From the IMG/VR virus record IMGVR_UViG_3300024475_000182, positions 1-31,120 of that record: a stretch of DNA of 31,120 bases, one strand, 5' to 3'. The translations under genes and the position numbers were made by a program. Positions within the stretch are counted from its first letter, which is position 1, and each line of letters starts with the position of its first letter. Below the pieces are notes generated by a model, which worked only from the letters and a program-made list of their open reading frames with translations, was not told the DNA's origin and made no database searches. Below are positions 1-6,216 of the stretch, one piece after another. This stretch comes from a virus.

Positions 1-105
1 ATAAGCAAAGTAGCCATCATAATGGTTGTGAGTTCCACATTCACAATGAAAGTCCATACATAAATCTGTTCCTTTCCATTGTATAAAGTTATTTTCGGTT
101 TTCAT
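1..105 (-). CDS. Hypothetical phage protein, partial (C-terminus outside window)
   Basis: The first 35 codons of a leftward gene starting at ATG 105-103; the rest runs off the left edge. The visible part carries a WKGTD-LCMDF segment followed by HCECG and HNHYDGYFAY, a Cys/His-rich pattern that could bind zinc. From memory, the W-K-G-T-D-x-C-x-D-x-x-C-x-C-G pattern recurs in small uncharacterised phage proteins of diverse hosts. No function is known to me. It lies downstream of the 185-463 gene on the same strand, separated by a hairpin. Confidence 0.6.
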   Translation of the reverse strand, partial: MKTENNFIQWKGTDLCMDFHCECGTHNHYDGYFAY

Positions 106-137
106 AAGTCGTAATTTTACTATTCATATTCTAATTC

Positions 138-166
138 GTTGTAATCACATTAAAACGTGTTACAAC
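138..166. other. Intergenic inverted repeat (hairpin)
   Basis: GTTGTAA (138-144) pairs perfectly with TTACAAC (160-166), and the inner CAC (146-148) pairs with GTG (157-159), leaving one bulged base. It sits between two leftward genes. There is no T-run on either side, so it may be an RNA processing or attenuation structure, or a protein-binding site, rather than an intrinsic terminator. Confidence 0.45.
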
Positions 167-184
167 AATGTATAACAAACAAAA

Positions 185-463
185 CTAAAACTCACTATTT
201 TTTATATAATTAGTGTTTTTATCTCCGTTTATTTCAAGCTGTAAATGGTTTGGCTCGTTGTGTGTTTGCCTCAATACATCCTTAAACATTTCATTATCAA
301 AAATCTTTAATACTTCTTCATCACTTACTGCATCTATATTAGATATTTTTCTAACCCATATATAATTATCAACTAACTTACTACTCTTCCAAAACTCAAA
401 CCATTTTGGTTTCTTCAAATAAGGTTGGTTTTCTTTTGCATAAAAAGATAATGTGTATTTCAT
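185..463 (-). CDS. Hypothetical protein, 92 aa
   Basis: An unrecognised 92-residue protein, first gene of the leftward unit that leaves the window. The N-terminal third is rich in aromatic and basic residues (PKWFEFWKSS, YIWVRKI), and the remainder is mixed and charged. No signal peptide, membrane segment or known motif is visible. The ATG at 463-461 lies about 60 bases downstream of a well-formed Bacteroidota-type promoter on the minus strand, which supports it as a transcribed gene. Confidence 0.65.
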   Translation of the reverse strand: MKYTLSFYAKENQPYLKKPKWFEFWKSSKLVDNYIWVRKISNIDAVSDEEVLKIFDNEMFKDVLRQTHNEPNHLQLEINGDKNTNYIKNSEF

Positions 464-532
464 TTTTATTTACTTTATTAATTATTAAATCGTTTCATTT
501 GTTATACTTTCAAGTTAGAGTTAATTATACAG

Positions 533-564
533 CAAACATATTAAATTAAAATAACATACACAAA
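533..564 (-). promoter_or_regulatory. Bacteroidota-type promoter for the leftward unit
   Basis: Read on the minus strand, the -7 box is TATGTTTG (540-533), matching TAnnTTTG. The -33 box is TTTG (564-561), with 20 bases between them. It points at the 92-aa gene starting at 463. Confidence 0.6.
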
Positions 565-582
565 TAAAAGACTAAAAACAAG

Positions 583-600
583 ATATTCATCTACGAATAT
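583..600. other. Short inverted repeat in the divergent control region
   Basis: ATATTC (583-588), loop ATCTAC, GAATAT (595-600). It lies between the leftward promoter and the rightward early genes. It is a possible operator half-site pair or weak structure; AT-rich chance is a real alternative. Confidence 0.3.
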
Positions 601-620
601 TTATTCCCTAAATTTAGAAC

Positions 621-647
621 ATAGTTATCCTGTATTGGTATAACTAT
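621..647. promoter_or_regulatory. Perfect 8-bp inverted repeat, candidate operator
   Basis: ATAGTTAT (621-628) and ATAACTAT (640-647) form a perfect dyad with an 11-base spacer, giving 19 bp between arm centres. This is typical geometry for a dimeric repressor. It lies in the spacer between divergent transcription units, the usual place for a phage control operator. The binding protein is not identified; no obvious repressor gene is adjacent. Confidence 0.4.
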
Positions 648-688
648 AATGTTTTCTTTACATACTTAAATCTTAATACTTAAAGATA

Positions 689-729
689 ATATCTTTATCT
701 TCGCCTTTTGGGAGGCTACGATAAGATAT
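689..729 (+). promoter_or_regulatory. Hairpin overlapping the start of the 728-817 mini-gene
   Basis: ATATCTTTATC (689-699) pairs with GATAAGATAT (720-729) with one bulge. An inner GCC/GGC stem (703-705 with 714-716) sits above a 3x3 internal loop, with an apical loop TTTTGGGA. The 3' arm contains the AAGAT leader and the first two bases of the ATG at 728, so folding would hide the translation start. Confidence 0.45.
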
Positions 730-817
730 GGTTAAAAGGAGAAGTATTTCATTTTATGAAGACGAAGTTATATTAAAAAAATTAGAAAGTCAATACCTAT
801 CTGTTAATAACAATTAA
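728..817 (+). CDS. Mini-protein, 29 aa, basic N-terminus
   Basis: A 29-codon frame from ATG 728 preceded by GATAAGAT, the same leader style (AATAAGATATG) found before several other small genes here. The product starts with a basic MVKRRS segment followed by a short amphipathic helix-like stretch (DEVILKKLESQYL). It has no recognised family. Its start lies in the 3' arm of a stable hairpin, so translation may be controlled. It could be a leader peptide rather than a functional protein. Confidence 0.4.
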   Translation: MVKRRSISFYEDEVILKKLESQYLSVNNN

Positions 818-839
818 CAATTATGTTATTTATTTATGA

Positions 840-847
840 TATATTTG
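840..847 (+). promoter_or_regulatory. Candidate -7 box upstream of 868 gene
   Basis: TATATTTG matches TAnnTTTG and would start transcription just ahead of ATG 868. No good -33 TTG is seen at the right distance, so this may be a weak or activator-dependent promoter. Confidence 0.4.
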
Positions 848-867
848 ATATAAATAAAGCATAACTT

Positions 868-1248
868 ATGGATAATGAGAGAGATACAGAAGGTTTAACA
901 CATTTAAGATGGTCTATGTTTGATTCTCCAGATTCTGAAGGTTCTGGTTATTTATTTATGGAAAGAGAGCCTGTATACATTTTAGACGTTGTTTGTAAGA
1001 TGTATAGAATAAGACCAGACATTATATTAGGGTATACTTCAAAACCTGTAGCTGATAAAATGTTCCTGCCATCAAAGAATGCACATAGGGTTGGTTTAGG
1101 AATAAGGATTAGAGTCTTATCTACAAAGAAGAGAATGAGGCTTATTAAAGGACTTATAGAGTGTGGTATAGAAAGAATAGCTGTTAGCGAGGATACCTTA
1201 TACTTTGACACGGATAGTTTACAACCTGCTTACTTTGCTATTTGGTAA
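868..1248 (+). CDS. Degenerate peptidase M15-like protein, 126 aa
   Basis: The layout follows the small M15 (D-Ala-D-Ala carboxypeptidase-type) endolysins I know from Bacteroidota phages. An early MFDSPDSEGSG (17-27) is followed by a helix, I-x-x-GY (52-56), S-x-x-H-x-x-G (69-76), a helix with R-x-x-x-x-I-x-x-x-I-x-x-G, then IERI and a final D-x-D with a P before an aromatic tail. However, the family's zinc ligands look lost. His73 remains, but the Asp of the S-x-H-x-x-G-x-A-x-D motif is Arg80, and the His of the closing H-x-D is Tyr112 (YFD). The product is therefore probably not an active peptidase. It is the first larger gene of the early rightward block, not beside a holin, which also argues against a lysis role. 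It could be a binding domain or an inhibitor. Confidence 0.55.
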   Translation: MDNERDTEGLTHLRWSMFDSPDSEGSGYLFMEREPVYILDVVCKMYRIRPDIILGYTSKPVADKMFLPSKNAHRVGLGIRIRVLSTKKRMRLIKGLIECGIERIAVSEDTLYFDTDSLQPAYFAIW

Positions 1249-1265
1249 AAATACATTACTTATTT

Positions 1266-1297
1266 TTTGGTAGTCTAGATTATGTTTATTAGCTTTG
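1266..1297 (+). promoter_or_regulatory. Bacteroidota-type promoter for the early operon
   Basis: -33 TTTG (1266-1269), 20-base spacer, -7 TAGCTTTG (1290-1297), a full match to TAnnTTTG. The predicted start is near 1303, just ahead of ATG 1316. It probably drives the replication and recombination genes downstream. Confidence 0.65.
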
Positions 1298-1315
1298 TTT
1301 AAAACATAAACATAC

Positions 1316-1513
1316 ATGATTACATTACGAAGATTTAACGAAGTTAAGAATTGGATTTATAAAGCACCAGATGATGATGGTAACTTACACGACTATTCTT
1401 GCTTCTATACAAACAAAGAAGATGCATTGTATTGGTACTACAACAGGTATCTAAGAAAGATGCCAGACACAATGAAGAGAAATTTAATACTAATAGATTT
1501 AAGAAATGGGTAA
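1316..1513 (+). CDS. Hypothetical protein, 65 aa
   Basis: A small charged, aromatic-rich protein (YNRYLRKM, ALYWYY) with no recognised motif. It is the first gene after the strong 1266-1297 promoter. Its 3' end overlaps the next start (ATG 1506) by 8 bases, implying translational coupling. A different frame across 1399-1596 is also open, but it crosses this gene's end and has no leader, so it was not kept. Confidence 0.6.
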   Translation: MITLRRFNEVKNWIYKAPDDDGNLHDYSCFYTNKEDALYWYYNRYLRKMPDTMKRNLILIDLRNG

Positions 1514-1643
1514 AACTAAAGAATTATTTCAAGAAGATAGAGAAAGAACAAACCACTTTACTTATGGAGACTATAGGTTTTGGGAAGAAAATGTAAACCC
1601 AATAACAGGATGGTTAGATGGTAAAGAGCAAAACAGAAGATAA
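1506..1643 (+). CDS. Hypothetical protein, 45 aa
   Basis: A 45-codon frame overlapping the preceding stop and ending two bases before the next ATG (1646), so it fills the gap in a tightly packed operon. The product begins MGKTKELFQEDRE and contains FTYGDYRFWEENVNP. Hydrophilic N-terminus and aromatic centre; no known function. A similar MGKxKELF start occurs in short phage proteins of Bacteroidota as I recall them. Confidence 0.55.
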   Translation: MGKTKELFQEDRERTNHFTYGDYRFWEENVNPITGWLDGKEQNRR

Positions 1644-1645
1644 CT

Positions 1646-1945
1646 ATGGACTACTCAAAATCAATAGAAGAAATACGAAACAAAACTATAAACTTATTAC
1701 TAGAGTTTACAGATAATAAGAATGTAAGTAATTACCTAAGAGATGTAGACAGGGAATTAGAAAGATTAAATTCAGCTATCAGTAGAGAACCAAAGGTAGG
1801 TTGGATAGCTATAGATGATATGATGTGGGATATGTTAAAGGAAGATACTAACCTTACTAGGGTATGTGTAGAGTTTAAGGTTAGGAAAGAGAAAGACTAT
1901 CTACACGCTAACAAGAGAAATATTAATATAAATTTGGTGGATTAA
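1646..1945 (+). CDS. Hypothetical protein, 99 aa
   Basis: Unrecognised. The N-terminal half (1-45) is a charged helical stretch with heptad-like hydrophobics (IEEIRNKTINLLLEF, VDRELERLNSAI), consistent with a helical dimer. The C-terminal half has a W-x-x-x-DDMMWDML segment and a basic tail. It lies between two other small early genes and starts 3 bases after the preceding stop. Confidence 0.6.
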   Translation: MDYSKSIEEIRNKTINLLLEFTDNKNVSNYLRDVDRELERLNSAISREPKVGWIAIDDMMWDMLKEDTNLTRVCVEFKVRKEKDYLHANKRNININLVD

Positions 1946-1981
1946 AATATTAATTGTAGATTGCACCATAAAACAATTATA

Positions 1982-2146
1982 ATGAGCGATACAATAGATT
2001 ACCTAAATCAAAGAATCAAAGCTTTAGAAGCTTTAACAGGAAGATTAACAATAGAGAAAGACCAACTTAAAGAACTAGTTATAGAACTTTGTGAGGCAGA
2101 CGAACTGCCAGATGGTTATAAAGAAATAATATTAAGGTCGTTATGA
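1982..2146 (+). CDS. Small coiled-coil protein, 54 aa
   Basis: The ATG at 1982 is preferred to an upstream in-frame TTG (1961) because it has an AACAATTATA leader like neighbouring genes. The protein is a predicted helix with heptads (IDYLNQRIKALEALTGRL, IEKDQLKELVIEL) and an acidic end. It ends in ATGA overlap with the next gene, suggesting the two are co-translated. Unknown role. Confidence 0.55.
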   Translation: MSDTIDYLNQRIKALEALTGRLTIEKDQLKELVIELCEADELPDGYKEIILRSL

Positions 2147-2289
2147 TACTAGTATTATTAACATTACTATTACTTATTGCATCGATAGTGCATTTGATAG
2201 TTGTGATTAAAAAGACCAAGTCTGAATTAAGATATTGGATTAGAAAGTATTTAGAAATTAGTAAATTAAACAATAATAAAGATGAGTAA
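2143..2289 (+). CDS. Small single-pass membrane protein, 48 aa
   Basis: Residues 1-22 are a continuous hydrophobic segment (MILVLLTLLLLIASIVHLIV), followed by a basic juxtamembrane stretch (KKTKSELRYWIRK) and a short polar tail. This predicts an inner-membrane anchor with a cytoplasmic C-terminus. It overlaps the upstream stop (ATGA) and the downstream ERF gene start (ATGAGTAA), so it lies within the same operon. Too simple to assign; a membrane-targeting accessory or antiholin-like role are both only guesses. Confidence 0.55.
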   Translation: MILVLLTLLLLIASIVHLIVVIKKTKSELRYWIRKYLEISKLNNNKDE

Positions 2290-2842
2290 AAAAGATTTAG
2301 ATTTTAACGACAAGTTAATCGCAATTCAAAAAGAATTGAAAGCACCAAAGAACCAAAGGAATAATTTTGGTAAGTACAACTACAGAAGCTGTGAAGACAT
2401 ACTAGAGGCAGTTAAGCCATTACTAAGTAAGTATGCTTTAGCTTTAACTATCTCTGATGAGATAAAAGAACTAGGAGGTATATTGTTTGCAGAAGCAACA
2501 GTTACATTAGGAGATATGGATGCAAAGGTTAGTGTACAAGCACAGGCAGGTATAGACCCTAATAGAAAAGGAATGGACATAGCACAATCATTTGGTAGTA
2601 GTTCATCTTATGCAAGAAAGTATGCGTTAAATGGAATGTTCTTAATAGACGACACTAAAGATGCTGATGCTACAAATACACACGGCAAAGGTGCTAAGTC
2701 AGCAGAACCAACTAAATGGTTAAACGAAGGTACACCAGAGTTCCCTAAAGCACAGAAATGGTTAAAGGAAGGTGGAGATATAGATACCCTTAGAACCAAG
2801 TATAAGATTAGTAAGAAAGTCGCAGAGGCTTTATTAAAATAA
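2282..2842 (+). CDS. erf: ERF-family single-strand annealing protein
   Basis: This 186-aa protein matches the ERF family of phage single-strand annealing recombinases. Signs are NFGKYNYRSCEDILEAVKPLL near residues 28-48, then the conserved G-S-S-S-S-Y-A-R-K-Y-A-L block (105-116) and a D-x-x-x-D-A-D-A acidic stretch (123-130). ERF proteins pair complementary single strands during replication, end repair or circularisation. The C-terminal 50 residues form a basic, helical tail with a W-L-x-E-G repeat (146-150 and 165-169), resembling the small C-terminal module seen on phage ERF or exonuclease proteins. Partners in this window are SSB, the RecE-like exonuclease (6217) and RusA. Confidence 0.85.
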   Translation: MSKKDLDFNDKLIAIQKELKAPKNQRNNFGKYNYRSCEDILEAVKPLLSKYALALTISDEIKELGGILFAEATVTLGDMDAKVSVQAQAGIDPNRKGMDIAQSFGSSSSYARKYALNGMFLIDDTKDADATNTHGKGAKSAEPTKWLNEGTPEFPKAQKWLKEGGDIDTLRTKYKISKKVAEALLK

Positions 2843-2850
2843 ATATCCGA

Positions 2851-2876
2851 TGTGTCTACGGATTCTTTTAGACACA
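2851..2876 (+). other. Intergenic hairpin between ERF and SSB genes
   Basis: TGTGTCTA (2851-2858) and TAGACACA (2869-2876) are a perfect 8-bp inverted repeat with a 10-base loop. No proper T-run follows (AAATTTAAA), so it may tune relative expression of the two genes by processing or attenuation rather than end transcription. Confidence 0.45.
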
Positions 2877-2894
2877 AATTTAAACAATTATAAT

Positions 2895-3203
2895 ATGAGT
2901 GCATTAATTAATGTTAGTATCAACTTAGACAAGTTGCCTAAACAAAAAATCGTAAAAGGTAAAGCAGGTAATTATTACAACTTTACACTATCGGTAAATG
3001 ACGATACCAATCAGTATGGTCAGAACGTTTCAGTATTTGATTCTCAAACTAAAGAGGAGAGAGAAGCTAAGAAAGCTAAAGACTATTTAGGTAATGGTCA
3101 AGTGGTATGGACAGATGGAAATTGTACTAAAGCAGTTTTCCAATCCAAGGAGAACAATGTTAAATCAACACAGACAACTGTATCAAACGATTTGCCATTT
3201 TAA
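2895..3203 (+). CDS. ssb: Single-stranded DNA-binding protein (OB-fold SSB)
   Basis: 102 aa, shorter than cellular SSB. It shows an OB-fold-like strand pattern (INVSINLDKL, YYNFTLSVNDD, YGQNVSVFD) and ends in the acidic SNDLPF tip typical of SSB tails that recruit partner proteins. It probably coats single-stranded DNA for the ERF and replication proteins. The ATG at 2895 follows an ACAATTATAAT leader; an upstream in-frame alternative at 2850 would include the hairpin and was rejected. Confidence 0.75.
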   Translation: MSALINVSINLDKLPKQKIVKGKAGNYYNFTLSVNDDTNQYGQNVSVFDSQTKEEREAKKAKDYLGNGQVVWTDGNCTKAVFQSKENNVKSTQTTVSNDLPF

Positions 3204-3209
3204 TTTATT

Positions 3210-3237
3210 GGGGAGGTGTAAAAGCTTCCCCTTTTTT
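3210..3237 (+). terminator. Intrinsic terminator or attenuator after SSB
   Basis: GGGGAGG (3210-3216) pairs with CTTCCCC (3225-3231) with one G-T wobble, followed by six T. The next gene starts only 12 bases later, so partial read-through is likely and this may lower expression of the downstream replication genes. Confidence 0.75.
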
Positions 3238-3248
3238 ATTACAACACT

Positions 3249-3386
3249 ATGGAAGCATTTGACGAAGAATTAAACAACTACTATGAGTCTTTAGAAGACA
3301 ATAGTGAATGTATGGAATGTGGTATAGAGATACAGCTTGGCAAACAATACTGTTGCTTTAGTTGTCTAGACGCATCAAACAGATAA
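3249..3386 (+). CDS. Small zinc-ribbon-like protein, 45 aa
   Basis: An acidic N-terminus (MEAFDEELNNYYESLED) is followed by C-M-E-C (24-27) and Q-Y-C-C-F-S-C (36-42), two Cys pairs spaced like a small zinc ribbon. It fills the gap between the terminator and the ATPase gene. It probably binds a metal; its target is unknown. It overlaps an upstream TTG extension of the next gene, one reason for choosing the later ATG for that gene. Confidence 0.55.
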   Translation: MEAFDEELNNYYESLEDNSECMECGIEIQLGKQYCCFSCLDASNR

Positions 3387-3400
3387 ACAAACAAATCAAT

Positions 3401-4249
3401 ATGAGTATAGAAGAAAAAGAAGAACAAAGAATGTTGATGGCTCTACTAGAGGAAGATGCTTATGTAGACATATCTGAAGAGATAAAAGAACCTCCAATAG
3501 CTATATCCTGTGGAGAAGCTAACCTAACCACTTTAAAGGGAGATAAGACTTATACAATACCTTTAGCCACTTATGGCAACTTTAGCTTTATACAAGCACC
3601 TCCTAAAAGTATGAAGACCTACTTTGTAAGTTTACTAGTAAGTACATACCTAAAAGGCAGTAACAAGTTTAGTGGACACATAAAAGGATTAAGGGATAAG
3701 AGAAGGGTTATACACTTTGATACGGAGCAAGGCAGGTATCACGCACAAAAGGTGTTTAGAAGACCTGTAGATATGAATGCAGGAGAGATTGATGATGACT
3801 ATCACACTTATGCTTTAAGAAAGATGTCTTATACAGAAAGAATAGATTTTATAGAATACATACTAACTGATAAGCTACAGTCTAAGAATATTGGATTAGT
3901 TGTCATTGATGGAATTGCTGATTTAGTTTCGGATGTAAATAATATTACAGAGTCTTCTGAGATAGTACAAAGGATTATGAGATGGACAGCAGAGCATAAC
4001 TGCCATATCATTACAGTTATACATAGTAACTTTGGGTCAACTAAGCCTACAGGTCACTTAGGTTCTTTCCTTGAGAAGAAGACGGAGACACAGATACAAC
4101 TAGAGAAGAACACGCAGAACAAAGGATGGGTTACTGTTAGCTGTAAAAGAAGTAGAAGCTTTTCCTTTGATGACTTTAGTTTTAAGGTTAACCAAGCAGG
4201 TTTGCCAGAAGTAGTAAATACTGAATATCTAGATTCTTTATCGTTTTGA
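3401..4249 (+). CDS. RepA/RecA-like AAA ATPase, probable replicative helicase or loader
   Basis: 282 aa from ATG 3401. A RecA-type core is visible. A Walker A-like loop APPKSMKT (66-73) is followed by DTEQ (107-110), Walker B GLVVIDG (165-171) and a VIHSN sensor segment (206-210). This is the order of the AAA_25/RepA hexameric helicase-like family common in phages. The Walker A lacks the canonical glycines but keeps Lys72-Thr73. It probably acts in DNA replication as helicase or helicase-like ATPase. A TTG start at 3362 would add 13 residues but overlaps the upstream gene. Its stop overlaps the RusA start. Confidence 0.7.
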   Translation: MSIEEKEEQRMLMALLEEDAYVDISEEIKEPPIAISCGEANLTTLKGDKTYTIPLATYGNFSFIQAPPKSMKTYFVSLLVSTYLKGSNKFSGHIKGLRDKRRVIHFDTEQGRYHAQKVFRRPVDMNAGEIDDDYHTYALRKMSYTERIDFIEYILTDKLQSKNIGLVVIDGIADLVSDVNNITESSEIVQRIMRWTAEHNCHIITVIHSNFGSTKPTGHLGSFLEKKTETQIQLEKNTQNKGWVTVSCKRSRSFSFDDFSFKVNQAGLPEVVNTEYLDSLSF

Positions 4250-4647
4250 GCGAACTAAAACTTATAGTACCTATGTATGTAGTAGTACCTAGAAAGAAGA
4301 AGAAGAATCTCAATGTTTGGCTTAATATGAATAAGTTTATTCACTTGCATTATATGGTTAAAGGTAATGCTAAAAAAGTATTCTTTGAGGTTATGAGAGA
4401 CCAGCTAGAAGGCGTTAAGATAGACACACCTGTTAATATAACTTACCAGTTATTTAGCCCAGATAAAAGGAGAAGAGATAAAATGAATGCGATAGCTGTT
4501 GTATCTAAATTTCTATTGGATGCCATAACACACTATGGTTGCTGGGAAGATGACAATGATGACTTTGTTAAAATAGAGACACTACTACCTACAGAATACG
4601 ACAAAGGTAATGGTAGAATAGAAGTTGTAATTGTTAATAACTTTTAG
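4246..4647 (+). CDS. rusA: RusA-family Holliday junction resolvase
   Basis: 133 aa with a likely TTG start overlapping the preceding TGA (TTGA). Starting at the next ATG (4273) would remove the first beta strand (LKLIVP) expected for RusA. The family block is PDKRRRDKMN (72-81), then K88, L-D-A-I and W-E-D-D-N (100-104). RusA enzymes cut four-way DNA junctions, clearing recombination intermediates before packaging. The E. coli metal residue D72 position appears to be Met80; D78 and the D102-D103 pair remain. Variants with MN at this site are, as I recall, common in phage members. Confidence 0.75.
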   Translation: MSELKLIVPMYVVVPRKKKKNLNVWLNMNKFIHLHYMVKGNAKKVFFEVMRDQLEGVKIDTPVNITYQLFSPDKRRRDKMNAIAVVSKFLLDAITHYGCWEDDNDDFVKIETLLPTEYDKGNGRIEVVIVNNF

Positions 4648-4680
4648 TTATTATATTTTTATTTTGTTATATATTTATGT

Positions 4681-5271
4681 ATGACTAAGAATGAGTTATT
4701 AGCAGAGCTTTACAAGAGCCACAAAAAGTGGGTTGGATTGGCTGTTAAGTTTGTAGGCTCTAATATGTTTGCTGAGGATTTAGTACAAGAAGCATATTTA
4801 AAAATACACAGGTCTTTAAAAGACGTTAATAAGATTTTAAACGAAGATAACGGAATACGATTCGGTTACTTCTACAGTACTTTGTTTAGTGTTTGTATTG
4901 ATTATAAGAGGGTAAAAAGTAAGCAGCCTCTCGTTGAGTATGATGAGGTTGTTTACTCTTACCAAGTTTTAGAAGCTTTTGACATTAAAGAAAACTATGC
5001 CTTCCAGAACTTAATGGATAGTATCGACAAGGAGATAAAGCAATGGCATAGGTACGATATAATGTTTACGGACATTTACTACAAGACAGATATATCTCTA
5101 AGAGGTCTAGAAAAAGAAAGCAAGTTTATAGATGAGAATGGTAATCAGTACAAAGGCATAAGCCTAACTTCACTATACAACACATCTAAGAACTGCAAGA
5201 GAAGACTAAGAGAAAAGTTTGATGAAGATGCTCAAGATTACTTTAACGGAGACTACGACAAATTATTATAA
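4681..5271 (+). CDS. Sigma-70-like RNA polymerase sigma factor (phage-encoded)
   Basis: 196 aa. The N-terminal part resembles sigma region 2, with AEDLVQEAYLKIHR at 31-44 preceded by a helix (WVGLAVKFVG). The C-terminal part (about 138-178) looks like region 4 helix-turn-helix (ISLRGLEKES, ISLTSLYNTSKNCKRRLREKF) ending in a DYFNGDYDKLL tail. It would steer host RNA polymerase to phage promoters, plausibly late genes. No anti-sigma partner is visible. It sits in the middle of the early/replication block and is followed two bases later by the next gene. A DNA-binding regulator with a sigma-like fold is the alternative. Confidence 0.7.
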   Translation: MTKNELLAELYKSHKKWVGLAVKFVGSNMFAEDLVQEAYLKIHRSLKDVNKILNEDNGIRFGYFYSTLFSVCIDYKRVKSKQPLVEYDEVVYSYQVLEAFDIKENYAFQNLMDSIDKEIKQWHRYDIMFTDIYYKTDISLRGLEKESKFIDENGNQYKGISLTSLYNTSKNCKRRLREKFDEDAQDYFNGDYDKLL

Positions 5272-5273
5272 AC

Positions 5274-5696
5274 ATGGAAGAATTTAAAGGAGATAAAAGA
5301 ACTAAAGCTTACAAGGAATGGAAAGCTAAGTTTGATAAAGACAATGAGAATAAGTCTAAAGGACTTGGAGATACTGTAGCCAAGATAACAAAAGCTACAG
5401 GCATCAAGAAGGTTGTTAAGTTTATTGCTGGAGAAGACTGTGGTTGTGATGAGAGACAAGATAAGCTGAATAAAGTATTTAAGTACAGGAATGTTAAATG
5501 TTTAACTGAAGATGAGTTTAACACTTTAGCTAAGTACTTTGACACTAACCAAACGATATACAATAAACACGCACAGAAAGAGTTACTACCTATAGCACAA
5601 AGAATATTTAGTATAAGGATAACAGGATGTACCTCTTGTGCATTTAAAGGAAAGGTTCTTAATCCATTGAAATCAGTTTACTCTACATACAAATAG
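5274..5696 (+). CDS. Conserved Bacteroidota phage protein of unknown function, Cys-containing
   Basis: 140 aa. A basic helical N-terminus leads into GLGDTVAKITKATGIKK (30-46), then GEDCGCDERQDKLN (53-66) and a C-terminal C-T-S-C pair. The Gly-Leu-Gly-Asp-Thr and C-G-C-D-E-R segments are familiar from short proteins in Bacteroidota phage genomes, where no role is known to me. Four cysteines in two pairs could hold zinc. It follows the sigma-like gene at two bases and precedes a nuclease-like gene at two bases. Confidence 0.6.
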   Translation: MEEFKGDKRTKAYKEWKAKFDKDNENKSKGLGDTVAKITKATGIKKVVKFIAGEDCGCDERQDKLNKVFKYRNVKCLTEDEFNTLAKYFDTNQTIYNKHAQKELLPIAQRIFSIRITGCTSCAFKGKVLNPLKSVYSTYK

Positions 5697-5698
5697 AT

Positions 5699-6169
5699 AT
5701 GAGTTTTTTAAGAGGTAATATAGGAGAGAGTTTATGGCTTAACGAATTGTCTAAGACACATACAGACATAGAGAAAGCACCAAACAAAAAGTTTTATGAT
5801 TGGGATATAAAAGCTAACTACAAAGGTAACGAGGTTACTTACGAGGTTAAGTATGACTCTAAAGGTTACTACTATGCTGATAGATACTCAAGACCTGTAA
5901 ACTTATACATAGAGTTCCAGAATACAAAGAAGGGAGAAGATAGTGGTATCATTGCATCTAAGGCAACGTACTACGTTTACATACTAAAGAGCCTAGAAGG
6001 TGTAGAAACTGCTTATGTATTTAAAAGACTGGACCTACTTAATCATCTAAGAAACAATGATGTTAAGGTTAAAGGTAACAGCTTTGGAGGAGATAACAAT
6101 GCTAAAGGATGGACACCTCCACTAAACTCACTAGAACATCTAATTGTAAAAAAGATAAAGTTTATTTGA
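5699..6169 (+). CDS. PD-(D/E)XK nuclease-like protein, 156 aa
   Basis: The core pattern is G-E-S/L (9-12), FYDWDIK (32-38) and VTYEVKYD (46-53). It gives D36, E49 and K51 in the spacing of a PD-(D/E)XK active site, then NLYIEF and a K-A-T-Y-Y-V-Y-I-L strand. Such enzymes include resolvases and restriction-like nucleases. Next to RusA, the exonuclease and the ERF protein it probably acts on DNA during recombination or host DNA breakdown. Substrate not determinable here. Confidence 0.6.
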   Translation: MSFLRGNIGESLWLNELSKTHTDIEKAPNKKFYDWDIKANYKGNEVTYEVKYDSKGYYYADRYSRPVNLYIEFQNTKKGEDSGIIASKATYYVYILKSLEGVETAYVFKRLDLLNHLRNNDVKVKGNSFGGDNNAKGWTPPLNSLEHLIVKKIKFI

Positions 6170-6195
6170 TTTAACAAATAATATTACTATATTGC
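6165..6195 (+). promoter_or_regulatory. Possible promoter before the exonuclease gene
   Basis: TTTG at 6165-6168, 19 bases, then TATATTGC at 6188-6195, which misses one T of TAnnTTTG. The position ahead of ATG 6217 is right, and it lies in one of the few gaps of the block. Weak match. Confidence 0.35.
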
Positions 6196-6216
6196 AGTTC
6201 ATTTAAATACAACATT

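Noticed and set aside
868-1248. Active endolysin annotation
   Set aside because: Two zinc ligands are substituted (Arg80, Tyr112) and the gene is in the early block.
1399-1596. 65-codon plus-strand frame overlapping the 1316 and 1506 genes
   Set aside because: It lies out of frame across both genes, lacks a leader, and the two overlapping genes tile better with their neighbours.
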